Shown piece by piece: positions 1 through 6,541 of a stretch of DNA of 6,541 nt. Each line of letters begins with the position of its first letter. Position 1 is the first letter of the stretch. The notes below the pieces were generated by a model, which saw only the letters and a list, made by a program, of their open reading frames with translations, did not search any database and was not told the DNA's origin. The DNA comes from Methylobacteriaceae bacterium (lineage in GTDB: Bacteria > Pseudomonadota > Alphaproteobacteria > Rhizobiales > Beijerinckiaceae). The position numbers and the translations under genes are program-made. Where the stretch lies: contig JAFAPJ010000345.1 of NCBI GenBank assembly GCA_019247255.1, forward strand, positions 1 through 6,541. Reading direction: 5' to 3'.

Positions 1-1
1 G

Positions 2-2155
2 GCCCAGCAGCTCGCCGAGCGCAACGTGGAGGTCGAGGCCAAGAACCAGGAGATCGAGCAGGCCCGGCGCGCGCTGGAGGAGAAGGCCACCGAGCTCGCC
101 CTCACCTCCAAGTACAAGTCGGAGTTCCTGGCCAATATGAGCCACGAGCTCAGGACCCCGCTGAACTCGATCCTCATCCTCGGCCAGCAGCTCGGCGACA
201 ACCCGGACGGCAATCTCTCGGCCCGTCAGGTCGAGTTCGCGCGCACGATCCACGCGGCCGGCACCGACCTTCTGAACCTGATCTCGGACATCCTCGACCT
301 GTCGAAGATCGAATCGGGCACGACCTCGGTCGATGCCGAGGAGATCGTGTTCGCGAACCTGCTCGAGGCGGTCGGTCGGCCGTTCCGCCACGAGGCGGAG
401 AACCGGCGTCTCTCCTTCGAGGTCGTCGCGGCGCCCGAGCTCGAGCGCTCGATCATCACGGATTCGAAGCGCTTGCAGCAGGTTCTCAAGAACCTCCTGT
501 CGAACGCCTTCAAGTTCACGCAGCAGGGCGGCGTCCACCTCACCGTCTCGCCCGCGAGCCAGGGCTGGAGCCCGGACCACCCGACCCTGAAGCACGCGCC
601 GTCCGTCGTCGCCTTCGAGGTCTCGGATACCGGGATCGGCATTCCGCCCGAGAAGCAGCGCATCATCTTCGAGGCGTTCCAGCAGGCGGACGCCTCGACG
701 AGCCGCAAATACGGGGGAACAGGCCTCGGCCTCGCGATCTCGCGCGAGCTCGCGAACCTGCTTGGCGGCGAGATCCAGCTCCGCTCGCAGCCGGGCCAAG
801 GCTCGACCTTCACGCTCTACCTGCCGCTGACCTATGTGGGGGTCGCCGCGCAGGCGCGGCCGACGATCCCGGGCGCCGATCCCGTCAAGGCGCCGTTGCC
901 GGTCGCGGCGCTCGCGGGGCCGCTCCTCACCGAGCCGGTCTCCGAGGCGCTCCTCGACGACCGCGACCGGCTCCGGGCCGGAGACAGCGTGCTGCTGATC
1001 GTCGAGGATGATCCGCATTACGCCCGCGTGATGGTCGACCTCGCGCGCGATTGCGGCTTCAAGGTCCTGGTCGCGATGCGGGGCGCGGATGCCTTGACGC
1101 TCGCCCGCGAGCACCATCCGACCGCGATCTCCCTCGACGTGTTCCTGCCCGACATGCTCGGCTGGACGGTGCTGAGCCAGCTCAAGCAGGATCCGACGAC
1201 CCGGCACATCCCGGTCCAGATCGTCACTCTCGACGAGGACCGGCAGCACGGGCTGGCGCGCGGCGCCTTTGCGTTCCTGAACAAGCCGACCACGACGGAA
1301 GGCCTGGAGACGGCGCTCGGGCGCATCCGCGACTACGCGAAGCCCCGCCGCAAGCGGCTCCTGCTGGTCGAGGACAACGCGGCCGAGCAGCTCGGCGTGA
1401 GCGAGCTCCTGGGCCATGACGACCTCGACATCGCGGTCGCGTCCAGCGGCGAGGAGGCGCTCGACGCCCTGCGCGCCGAGCCCGCCGACTGCGTGGTGCT
1501 CGACTTGAAGCTCCCCGACATGTCGGGCTTCGAGGTCCTCGAGCGCATCCGCGACGACCGCTCGCTCTGCGACGTGCCGGTCGTCGTGTTCACCGGGCGC
1601 GAGCTGTCGCCCGACGAGGACGCGCGCCTGCACACGATGGCGCGCTCGGTCGTGGTGAAGGGGGTGGAAAGCCCCGAGCGGCTCCTCGACGAGACGGCGC
1701 TCTTCCTCCACCGCGTCGTCTCGGACCTGCCGCCGGAGAAGCAGCGCATGCTGGAGCGGCTGCACTCCTCCGACGAGGACCTCATCGGACGCACGGTGCT
1801 GCTCGTCGACGACGACGCGCGCAATATCTTCGCGCTCTCCTCGGTTCTCGAGCGGCGTGGCATGAAGGTGCTGACCGCGACGACCGGCAGCGAGGCGATC
1901 TCGGTCATCGAGGACAGGCCGGACGTCGCGATCGTCCTCATGGACATCATGATGCCGGGAATGGACGGCTACGAGACCATGCAGGTGATTCGCGCCAACC
2001 CGGCCTTCCGGCGGCTCCCGATGATCGCGCTCACCGCCAAGGCGATGAAGGGCGACCGCGAGAAATGCCTCGAGGCGGGCGCGTCCGACTACCTCGCCAA
2101 GCCCGTGAACACCGAGCAGCTCTTGTCCGCCCTGCGGATGTGGCTGCATCGCTGA
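2..2155 (+). CDS. Hybrid sensor histidine kinase with three C-terminal receiver domains, 5' truncated by the window
   Basis: Cytoplasmic signalling kinase: it should autophosphorylate on a histidine and pass phosphate to aspartates in its own receivers. The frame is open from base 2, giving 717 visible residues (numbered from base 2). Residues 1-38 are a charged coiled-coil linker. HisKA follows with the H-box SHELRTPLNS (His48). The ATPase domain has its N-box at LLSNAFKF (Asn168), G1 DTGIGIP (209-215) and G2 GTGLGLAIS (239-247). Three receivers follow: REC1 about 328-445 (Asp379, Lys428), REC2 about 451-570 (Asp501, Lys553, followed by Gly instead of the usual Pro), and REC3 about 597-712 (Asp648, Lys700). 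No HPt or DNA-binding domain is present. The GTG at base 26 lies inside the coiled coil and is not the true start; relatives of this type usually carry HAMP and often GAF modules upstream, which is inference here. The stop is TGA 2153-2155, 22 bases before the next kinase, suggesting an operon. The signal sensed is unknown. Confidence 0.96.
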   Translation, partial: AQQLAERNVEVEAKNQEIEQARRALEEKATELALTSKYKSEFLANMSHELRTPLNSILILGQQLGDNPDGNLSARQVEFARTIHAAGTDLLNLISDILDLSKIESGTTSVDAEEIVFANLLEAVGRPFRHEAENRRLSFEVVAAPELERSIITDSKRLQQVLKNLLSNAFKFTQQGGVHLTVSPASQGWSPDHPTLKHAPSVVAFEVSDTGIGIPPEKQRIIFEAFQQADASTSRKYGGTGLGLAISRELANLLGGEIQLRSQPGQGSTFTLYLPLTYVGVAAQARPTIPGADPVKAPLPVAALAGPLLTEPVSEALLDDRDRLRAGDSVLLIVEDDPHYARVMVDLARDCGFKVLVAMRGADALTLAREHHPTAISLDVFLPDMLGWTVLSQLKQDPTTRHIPVQIVTLDEDRQHGLARGAFAFLNKPTTTEGLETALGRIRDYAKPRRKRLLLVEDNAAEQLGVSELLGHDDLDIAVASSGEEALDALRAEPADCVVLDLKLPDMSGFEVLERIRDDRSLCDVPVVVFTGRELSPDEDARLHTMARSVVVKGVESPERLLDETALFLHRVVSDLPPEKQRMLERLHSSDEDLIGRTVLLVDDDARNIFALSSVLERRGMKVLTATTGSEAISVIEDRPDVAIVLMDIMMPGMDGYETMQVIRANPAFRRLPMIALTAKAMKGDREKCLEAGASDYLAKPVNTEQLLSALRMWLHR

Positions 2156-2161
2156 CGCGGC

Positions 2162-2168
2162 GGAGAGG
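2162..2168 (+). promoter_or_regulatory. Ribosome binding site of the second kinase
   Basis: GGAGAGG lies in the 22-base gap between the kinase genes, with 9 bases between it and the GTG at 2178. It supports this GTG as the start rather than the next in-frame GTG at 2205, which would cut into the first beta strand of the receiver domain. Confidence 0.8.
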
Positions 2169-2177
2169 AAATCCGAC

Positions 2178-3884
2178 GTGGAGGCAGATCCGCAGACCGA
2201 GAAGGTGAACATCCTTCTCGTCGACGACCAGCCGGCGAAGCTGCTCAGCTACGAGGTGATCCTCTCGGAGCTGGGCGAGAACCTCATCAAGGCGTCCTCC
2301 GCCCGCGAGGCGCTCGAGGCGCTGCTCAAGGTCGATGTGGGGGTGATCCTCGTCGACGTGTGCATGCCGGAGCTCGACGGCTTCGAGCTCGCGGCTCTCA
2401 TCCGCGAGCATCCCCGCTTCCAGCAGACCTCGATCATCTTCGTGTCCGCGATCCAGATCGCGGATCCCGACCGGCTGCGCGGTTACGCGGCGGGCGCGGT
2501 CGATTACGTGCCGGTGCCGGTCGTGCCCGAGGTGCTGCGCGCGAAGGTGAAGGTGTTCGCGGAGCTCCACCGCAAGACGCGCGAGCTCGAACGGCTCAAC
2601 CGCGAGCTCGAGACGCGCGTCGCCGAACGCACGGCGGCGCTCGAGGCCTCGACCGCTCAGCTGCAGCGCCTCAACGAGGAGCTCGAAGGGCGGATCGAGG
2701 CGCGCACGCGCGAGCGCGAGCAGGCGCTCGCCCAGCTCTTCGAGGCGCAGAAGCTCGACACGATCGGCCAGCTCACGGGCGGCGTCGCGCACGATTTCAA
2801 CAACCTGCTCATGGCGGTGCTCGGCAGCCTGCAGCTCCTGCGCAAGCGCGTGCCAGACGATCCGCGCACGCTGCGGCTCCTCGAGAACGCCGTGCAGGGC
2901 GCCGAGCGCGGCGCCGCGCTGACGCAACGCCTCCTCGCCTTCGCGCGCCGGCAGGAGCTGAAGCCTGCGGCCGTCGACCTCGCCGGGCTCGTGCGCGGCA
3001 TGGAGGACCTCCTGAAAGGCGCGCTCGGCCCCGGCGTGCGGATCGTGAAGTCGATCCCGCGCGGGCTCGCCCCGCTCGAGGTCGACGCGAACCAGCTCGA
3101 GCTCGCGCTCCTGAACCTTGTCGTGAATGCCCGGGATGCCATGCCGCAAGGCGGGACGCTCACCCTCTCGGCCGACGAGCCCGAGGGGGGAAGCGGCCGC
3201 CCGCGCGACCTCGTGCGGGGCGACTACGTCCGGATCTGCGTGGCCGACACCGGGACCGGCATGGACCCGGCGACCCTCGCCCGGGCGGTCGAGCCCTTCT
3301 TCACCACCAAGGGGCCCGGGAAAGGCACGGGGCTCGGCCTCTCGATGGTTCAGGGCCTCGCGGCGCAATCGGGCGGCGCGCTCGAGGTCGCGAGCGAGCC
3401 GGGCCTCGGCACGACGATCAGCCTGTGGCTGCCCCGCGCCGGCGCGAGCGTCGCCGCGATCGCTCCGGCGGCCCGGGAGGTCGGCCCCGAACGCGCCCAG
3501 CCGCGCACCGTGCTCGTGGTCGACGACGACCCGCTCGTGAGCACGGGGACGGCCGCCATGCTCGAAGACCTCGGCCATTCCGTGGTGGAGGCCGGCACGG
3601 CCGCGGATGCGCTCGCCGTGCTGCAATCGAACCGGCCGATCGACCTCGTCATCACGGACCACGCGATGCCGGTGATGACCGGCATGGAGCTCGCGCGCCG
3701 GATCCGGCAGGCGCATCCCGACCTGCCGATCGTGCTCGCGACGGGCTATGCCGAGCTCGCCGAGCTCGGCGACGACGATCTCCGCCTCCCGCGGCTCTCG
3801 AAGCCCTATCGGCAGGAGCACCTGGCGGCGGTGATCGCCGGGCTGTCCGTCCCGAGCCTCCAGCCTGACGTGGCGCTCGGCTGA
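2178..3884 (+). CDS. Hybrid histidine kinase: REC - coiled coil - HisKA - HATPase - REC
   Basis: A complete 568-residue cytoplasmic kinase with no signal peptide or membrane segment. An N-terminal receiver (about 10-125) has the acidic pair Asp16/Asp17 and phosphoacceptor Asp60 in VDVCMPELDG, but Val113 (DYVPVP) stands where receivers normally carry the conserved lysine. Residues 118-200 form a charged coiled coil that includes two 25-residue tandem units. The H-box GGVAHDFNNLL (His205) is of the type seen in NtrB/FixL-like and many orphan alphaproteobacterial kinases. The ATPase domain follows with N-box Asn317, G1 DTGTGMDP (Asp357) and G2 GTGLGLS (383-389). A C-terminal receiver (about 442-560) is complete: Asp449-451, Asp494 in ITDHAMP, and Lys542 in SKPY. 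With a receiver at the front in place of a sensor domain, it probably takes input as phosphate or by protein contact, plausibly from the kinase encoded just upstream; that link is inference. Start GTG is chosen on the good ribosome binding site. There is no DNA-binding output. The domain calls are firm; the pathway is unknown. Confidence 0.96.
   Translation: MEADPQTEKVNILLVDDQPAKLLSYEVILSELGENLIKASSAREALEALLKVDVGVILVDVCMPELDGFELAALIREHPRFQQTSIIFVSAIQIADPDRLRGYAAGAVDYVPVPVVPEVLRAKVKVFAELHRKTRELERLNRELETRVAERTAALEASTAQLQRLNEELEGRIEARTREREQALAQLFEAQKLDTIGQLTGGVAHDFNNLLMAVLGSLQLLRKRVPDDPRTLRLLENAVQGAERGAALTQRLLAFARRQELKPAAVDLAGLVRGMEDLLKGALGPGVRIVKSIPRGLAPLEVDANQLELALLNLVVNARDAMPQGGTLTLSADEPEGGSGRPRDLVRGDYVRICVADTGTGMDPATLARAVEPFFTTKGPGKGTGLGLSMVQGLAAQSGGALEVASEPGLGTTISLWLPRAGASVAAIAPAAREVGPERAQPRTVLVVDDDPLVSTGTAAMLEDLGHSVVEAGTAADALAVLQSNRPIDLVITDHAMPVMTGMELARRIRQAHPDLPIVLATGYAELAELGDDDLRLPRLSKPYRQEHLAAVIAGLSVPSLQPDVALG
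2586..2735 (+). repeat. Tandem 25-residue duplication in the coiled coil of the second kinase
   Basis: Two adjacent 75-base units, 2586-2660 and 2661-2735, encode residues 137-161 and 162-186 of the REC-HK-REC kinase. They share the pattern L-x-R-L-N-x-E-L-E-x-R-[VI]-x-x-R-T, with 13 of 25 positions identical by my hand alignment. Twenty-five residues is close to seven helical turns, so the unit keeps the helix face roughly in register. The pair sits between the N-terminal receiver and the H-box, where it would act as the signalling helix. Confidence 0.7.
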
Positions 3885-3970
3885 AGGCGCGCGCGAGCGG
3901 GGACCGGGACCACGCGGGGGCCGTTTCGCGCTAGGTTGACGGCGTTTGCCGTCCCGCCCCACGAGTCCGC
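3885..3970 (+). promoter_or_regulatory. putA: Intergenic region likely holding putA control signals
   Basis: These 86 bases separate the second kinase from putA. They contain a perfect short inverted repeat (3938-3953), and TTGACG at 3936-3941 could be a -35 element, but no convincing -10 hexamer lies at the expected distance. There is no purine-rich Shine-Dalgarno sequence just before ATG 3971. There is no T-run after any hairpin, so no classic intrinsic terminator can be named, and read-through from the kinases cannot be excluded. That putA has its own promoter here is inferred from the gap size and the repeat. Confidence 0.35.
3938..3953. repeat. Perfect inverted repeat upstream of putA, candidate operator
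   Basis: GACGGC (3938-3943) and GCCGTC (3948-3953) are exact reverse complements separated by GTTT. The repeat ends 17 bases before the putA start codon and overlaps TTGACG at 3936-3941. It could be a protein-binding dyad or, in the transcript, a small hairpin near the ribosome entry site. It lacks a following T-run, so it is not a normal terminator. In GC-rich DNA a 6-bp repeat can occur by chance, so the functional call is weak although the repeat itself is certain. Confidence 0.4.
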
Positions 3971-6541
3971 ATGCCCGCCCCGCTTCCTCGTTTCAGCGCT
4001 CCCTTCGCGGAGAACGACGCGGCGCTCGCGCAAGCCTGGCTCGCCGCGCCCAAGCCCGATCCCTCGGGCGAACGGCGGATCGACGCGCGCGCCCGCGACC
4101 TCGTCGGCGCGATTCGGGGCGAAGCCGGAGGCCTCGGCGGGGTCGAGGCGATGCTGCGGGAATACTCGCTGTCCACCAAGGAGGGTCTCGCCCTCATGGT
4201 GCTGGCGGAGGCGTTGCTGCGCGTGCCGGACGCCGGGACGGCCGACCGGCTCATCGAGGACAAGCTCGGCCAAGGCGATTTCGCCCGCCACGAATCGCGC
4301 TCGGACGCGCTCCTCGTCACGGCGTCGGCCTGGGCGCTCGGCGTCTCGGCCCGCGTCATCCAGCCGGGCGAGACGCCGGAGGGCATCCTCCGCAGCCTCG
4401 CGAAGCGATTGGGACTTCCGGCCGTCAGGACCGCGACTCGGCAGGCCATGCGGGTCATGGGCTCGCATTTCGTGCTGGGCGAGACAATCGAGGAGGCGCT
4501 GCGCCGCGCGACCTCGGGCAGCGGCCGCCTTTACCGCTATTCCTTCGACATGCTGGGCGAAGGCGCGCGCACCGCGGAGGACGCCGCCCGCTACCGCGAA
4601 TCCTACGCCGCCGCGATCGAGGCGATCGGCCGCTCGGCCGGGAACGCGCCGCTGCCGGACCGTCCCGGCATCTCGGTCAAGCTCTCGGCCCTGCACCCGC
4701 GCTACGAGGCGGTGTCGCGCGAGCGCGTCCTCGCCGAGCTCGTCCCCGTGGCGCTCGAGCTCGCCCGCGCCGCGAAGCGCTATGATCTCAACTTCACGGT
4801 CGACGCGGAGGAGGCAGACCGGCTCGAGCTGTCGCTCGACGTGATCGCCGCGATCCTGGCCGATCCCTCGCTCGCCGGCTGGGACGGGTTCGGCCTCGCC
4901 GTACAAGCCTACCAGAAGCGCTGCCTCGCGGTCATCGACCACGTGGCGGCGCTCGCCGAGGCGCTCGACCGGCGGCTCATGGTCCGGCTCGTCAAGGGCG
5001 CGTACTGGGACACGGAGGTGAAGCGGGGACAGGAGCGCGGCCTTCCCGACTATCCGGTCTTCACCCGCAAGAGCATGACGGATCTGAACTACGCGGCCGC
5101 GGCCGAGCGGCTCCTCGCGCTCCGGCCCAGGCTCTACCCGCAATTCGCGACGCACAACGCCCTGACAGTCGCGACCATCGTCGAGCGCGCCGGCGGCGGC
5201 GAGGGCTACGAGTTCCAGCGCCTGCACGGGATGGGTGCGGCGCTCTACGGCCGGCTTCTCGAGGAGGTGCCGGGGGCGGCGTGCCGCATCTATGCGCCGG
5301 TCGGCGGGCATCGCGACCTCCTCGCCTACCTCGTGCGACGCCTCCTCGAGAACGGCGCGAACTCGTCCTTCGTGTCGGTCGCGGCCGACCCGGCCGTGCC
5401 GGTCGAGGCCTTGCTCCGCCGCCCCGCCGACCTCGTGGGCACGCCCGAACGCGCCCGCAACCCCCGCCTGCCGCTCCCGCGCGACCTCTTCGCGCCCGAC
5501 CGCCGGAATTCGGCCGGGATCGAGTTCGGCGACCGGGCGGCGCTCGACGGCCTCCTCGACGAGATCCGCGCCGGCGCCCGCCCCGGCGAGGCGGCGCCGC
5601 TCGTCGATGGCCGGGCGCTCCCCGGCTCCGCGCGGGAGGCGCTGAGCCCGATCGACGGCGCCGCGATCGGCCGCGTGATCGAGGCCGACGAGGCTGCCGC
5701 GGAGGCCGCGATGGCGGCCGCCGCACGCGGCTTTCCGGCTTTCGCGAGCACGCCCGCGGCGACCCGCGCGGCCGCGCTCGAGCGCGCCGCGGACCTCATG
5801 GAGACGCGCCGCGGCGCCTTCCTGCACCTCCTTCAGGTCGAGGGCGGCAAGACGATCGACGACGCGCTGGCCGAGCTGCGCGAGGCGGTGGATTTCCTGC
5901 GCTACTACGCGGCCGAGGGCCGGCGCCTCTTCGCCGAGCCGGTCGCGCTTCCCGGCCCAACGGGCGAGACGAACCGGCTGAAGCTCCGCGGCCGCGGCGT
6001 CTTCGTCGCGATCTCGCCCTGGAACTTCCCGCTCGCGATCTTCACGGGCCAGGTCGCGGCGGCGCTCATGGCCGGCAACGCGGTCGTGGCGAAGCCGGCC
6101 GAGCAGACGCCGCTCGTCGCGGCCGCCGCCGTGTGCCTCCTCCACGAGGCCGGGATCCCGCCCGGCGCCCTCCAGCTCGCGACGGGCGACGGCGCGATCG
6201 GGGCCCGGCTCGTCGCCGACCCGCGGGTCGCCGGGGTCGTGTTCACGGGCTCGACCGGGGTCGCCCGGTCGATCAACCGGGCGCTCGCCGCGAAGGATGG
6301 GCCGATCGTGCCGCTCGTCGCCGAGACGGGCGGGCTCAACGCCATGATCGTAGACGCGACGGCGCTCCCCGAGCAGGTCGCGGACGACGTCGTGACTTCC
6401 GCGTTCCGCTCGGCCGGCCAGCGCTGCTCGGCGCTGCGGCTCCTCTTCGTCCAGGCGGACGTCGCGGACCGGGTGATCGCCATGATCGCGGGCGCCGCGC
6501 GCGAACTGAAACTCGGCGATCCGCGCGACCCGGCGGTCGCG
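3971..6541 (+). CDS. putA: Bifunctional proline dehydrogenase / L-glutamate gamma-semialdehyde dehydrogenase PutA, 3' end outside window
   Basis: PutA oxidises proline to P5C with FAD, passing electrons to membrane quinone, then oxidises glutamate semialdehyde to glutamate with NAD+, allowing proline to serve as a carbon and nitrogen source. The frame is open for 857 codons to the window edge. Residues 1-140 are the N-terminal arm and alpha region (EYSLSTKEGLALMVLAEALL). The proline dehydrogenase barrel shows SVKLSALHPRY (Lys237), VDAEEADR (Asp278), LVKGAYWD (Lys342), FATHNA, LHGMG, IYAPVG and RRLLENGAN (Arg456, Arg457), matching E. coli K329, D370, R555 and R556. The aldehyde dehydrogenase part, from about 525, has SPWNFPLAIF (Asn685), FTGSTG (758-763), AETGG (Glu785) and GQRCSA (catalytic Cys819); spacing between these residues agrees with E. 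coli. ATG 3971 is the only start available after the in-frame TAG at 3932. No ribbon-helix-helix domain precedes the enzyme, so this is the short, non-repressor type (about 1000 residues in Bradyrhizobium). The end of the dehydrogenase domain is missing from the window. Confidence 0.98.
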   Translation, partial: MPAPLPRFSAPFAENDAALAQAWLAAPKPDPSGERRIDARARDLVGAIRGEAGGLGGVEAMLREYSLSTKEGLALMVLAEALLRVPDAGTADRLIEDKLGQGDFARHESRSDALLVTASAWALGVSARVIQPGETPEGILRSLAKRLGLPAVRTATRQAMRVMGSHFVLGETIEEALRRATSGSGRLYRYSFDMLGEGARTAEDAARYRESYAAAIEAIGRSAGNAPLPDRPGISVKLSALHPRYEAVSRERVLAELVPVALELARAAKRYDLNFTVDAEEADRLELSLDVIAAILADPSLAGWDGFGLAVQAYQKRCLAVIDHVAALAEALDRRLMVRLVKGAYWDTEVKRGQERGLPDYPVFTRKSMTDLNYAAAAERLLALRPRLYPQFATHNALTVATIVERAGGGEGYEFQRLHGMGAALYGRLLEEVPGAACRIYAPVGGHRDLLAYLVRRLLENGANSSFVSVAADPAVPVEALLRRPADLVGTPERARNPRLPLPRDLFAPDRRNSAGIEFGDRAALDGLLDEIRAGARPGEAAPLVDGRALPGSAREALSPIDGAAIGRVIEADEAAAEAAMAAAARGFPAFASTPAATRAAALERAADLMETRRGAFLHLLQVEGGKTIDDALAELREAVDFLRYYAAEGRRLFAEPVALPGPTGETNRLKLRGRGVFVAISPWNFPLAIFTGQVAAALMAGNAVVAKPAEQTPLVAAAAVCLLHEAGIPPGALQLATGDGAIGARLVADPRVAGVVFTGSTGVARSINRALAAKDGPIVPLVAETGGLNAMIVDATALPEQVADDVVTSAFRSAGQRCSALRLLFVQADVADRVIAMIAGAARELKLGDPRDPAVA

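Noticed and set aside
26..28. GTG at 26 as start of the first kinase
   Set aside because: The same frame is open back to base 2 and reads as uninterrupted coiled coil (AQQLAERN), with no ribosome binding site in view. The gene starts outside the window.
2360..3868. A 502-codon plus-strand frame inside the second kinase
   Set aside because: It is the out-of-frame reading of the kinase, almost entirely Arg, Ala, Gly and Pro; the kinase frame has every expected catalytic motif.
3874..3899. Possible terminator hairpin at the end of the second kinase (CGCTCG paired with CGAGCG)
   Set aside because: The stem is only 6 bp with a 14-base loop, it starts before the stop codon, and no T-run follows.
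2031..3962. A 643-codon open frame on the minus strand opposite the second kinase
   Set aside because: It mirrors the kinase codons, is rich in Arg, Glu, His and Leu without motifs, and crosses the ends of both flanking genes. It is a composition shadow.
3936..3964. A full sigma70-type promoter with TTGACG as -35
   Set aside because: At a 17-base spacing the -10 position reads CCACGA, which does not resemble a -10 element, so only the inverted repeat is reported.
3936..4844. A 302-codon plus-strand frame starting at TTG 3936
   Set aside because: It is out of frame with putA and yields Arg/Ser/Pro-rich low-complexity protein; the PutA frame over the same bases is strongly conserved.
3806..6145. 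A 779-codon open frame on the minus strand opposite putA
   Set aside because: It lies antisense to well-conserved PutA motifs and its translation is a low-complexity mix of Arg, Ala, Gly and Glu with no recognisable domain. Long antisense frames are expected opposite GC-rich codons.

Overview
The window holds three genes, all on the plus strand: the end of one large hybrid histidine kinase, a complete second hybrid kinase, and the first roughly 857 codons of putA, the bifunctional proline catabolic flavoenzyme. The DNA is very GC-rich (about 70% by eye) with strong G/C preference at third codon positions. The PutA sequence resembles the short PutA type of Bradyrhizobium and other Alphaproteobacteria. 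The REC-first kinase also looks like a receiver/kinase type familiar from Methylobacterium-like Hyphomicrobiales. I infer a free-living GC-rich alphaproteobacterium, probably Hyphomicrobiales; genus cannot be fixed from this sequence.

Layout: bases 2-2155 encode the C-terminal 717 residues of a kinase with a coiled coil, HisKA, HATPase and three consecutive receiver domains; its sensory N-terminus lies upstream of the window. After 22 bases containing a good Shine-Dalgarno sequence comes a GTG-started 568-residue kinase (2178-3884) with the order REC, tandem coiled coil, HisKA, HATPase, REC. The two kinases are almost certainly co-transcribed. An 86-base gap (3885-3970) contains a perfect 6-bp inverted repeat with a 4-base loop, and then putA starts at ATG 3971 and remains open at the right edge.

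The kinases together carry five receiver domains and two phosphoacceptor histidines but no visible HPt domain and no DNA-binding output domain. Any output must therefore go through other proteins, or the receivers tune the kinases themselves. PutA lacks the N-terminal ribbon-helix-helix repressor domain found in E. coli PutA, so putA must be regulated by something else. Nothing in the window shows that the kinases control putA; adjacency is the only link.

I see no tRNA, rRNA, mobile element, CRISPR array or phage gene, and no non-coding stretch longer than 86 bases. Long open frames on the minus strand are composition artefacts of the GC-rich codons. I do not see an undescribed system here: this looks like ordinary chromosomal signalling plus metabolism. 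The items most worth a second look are the receiver with no conserved lysine, the duplicated coiled coil, and the inverted repeat in front of putA.
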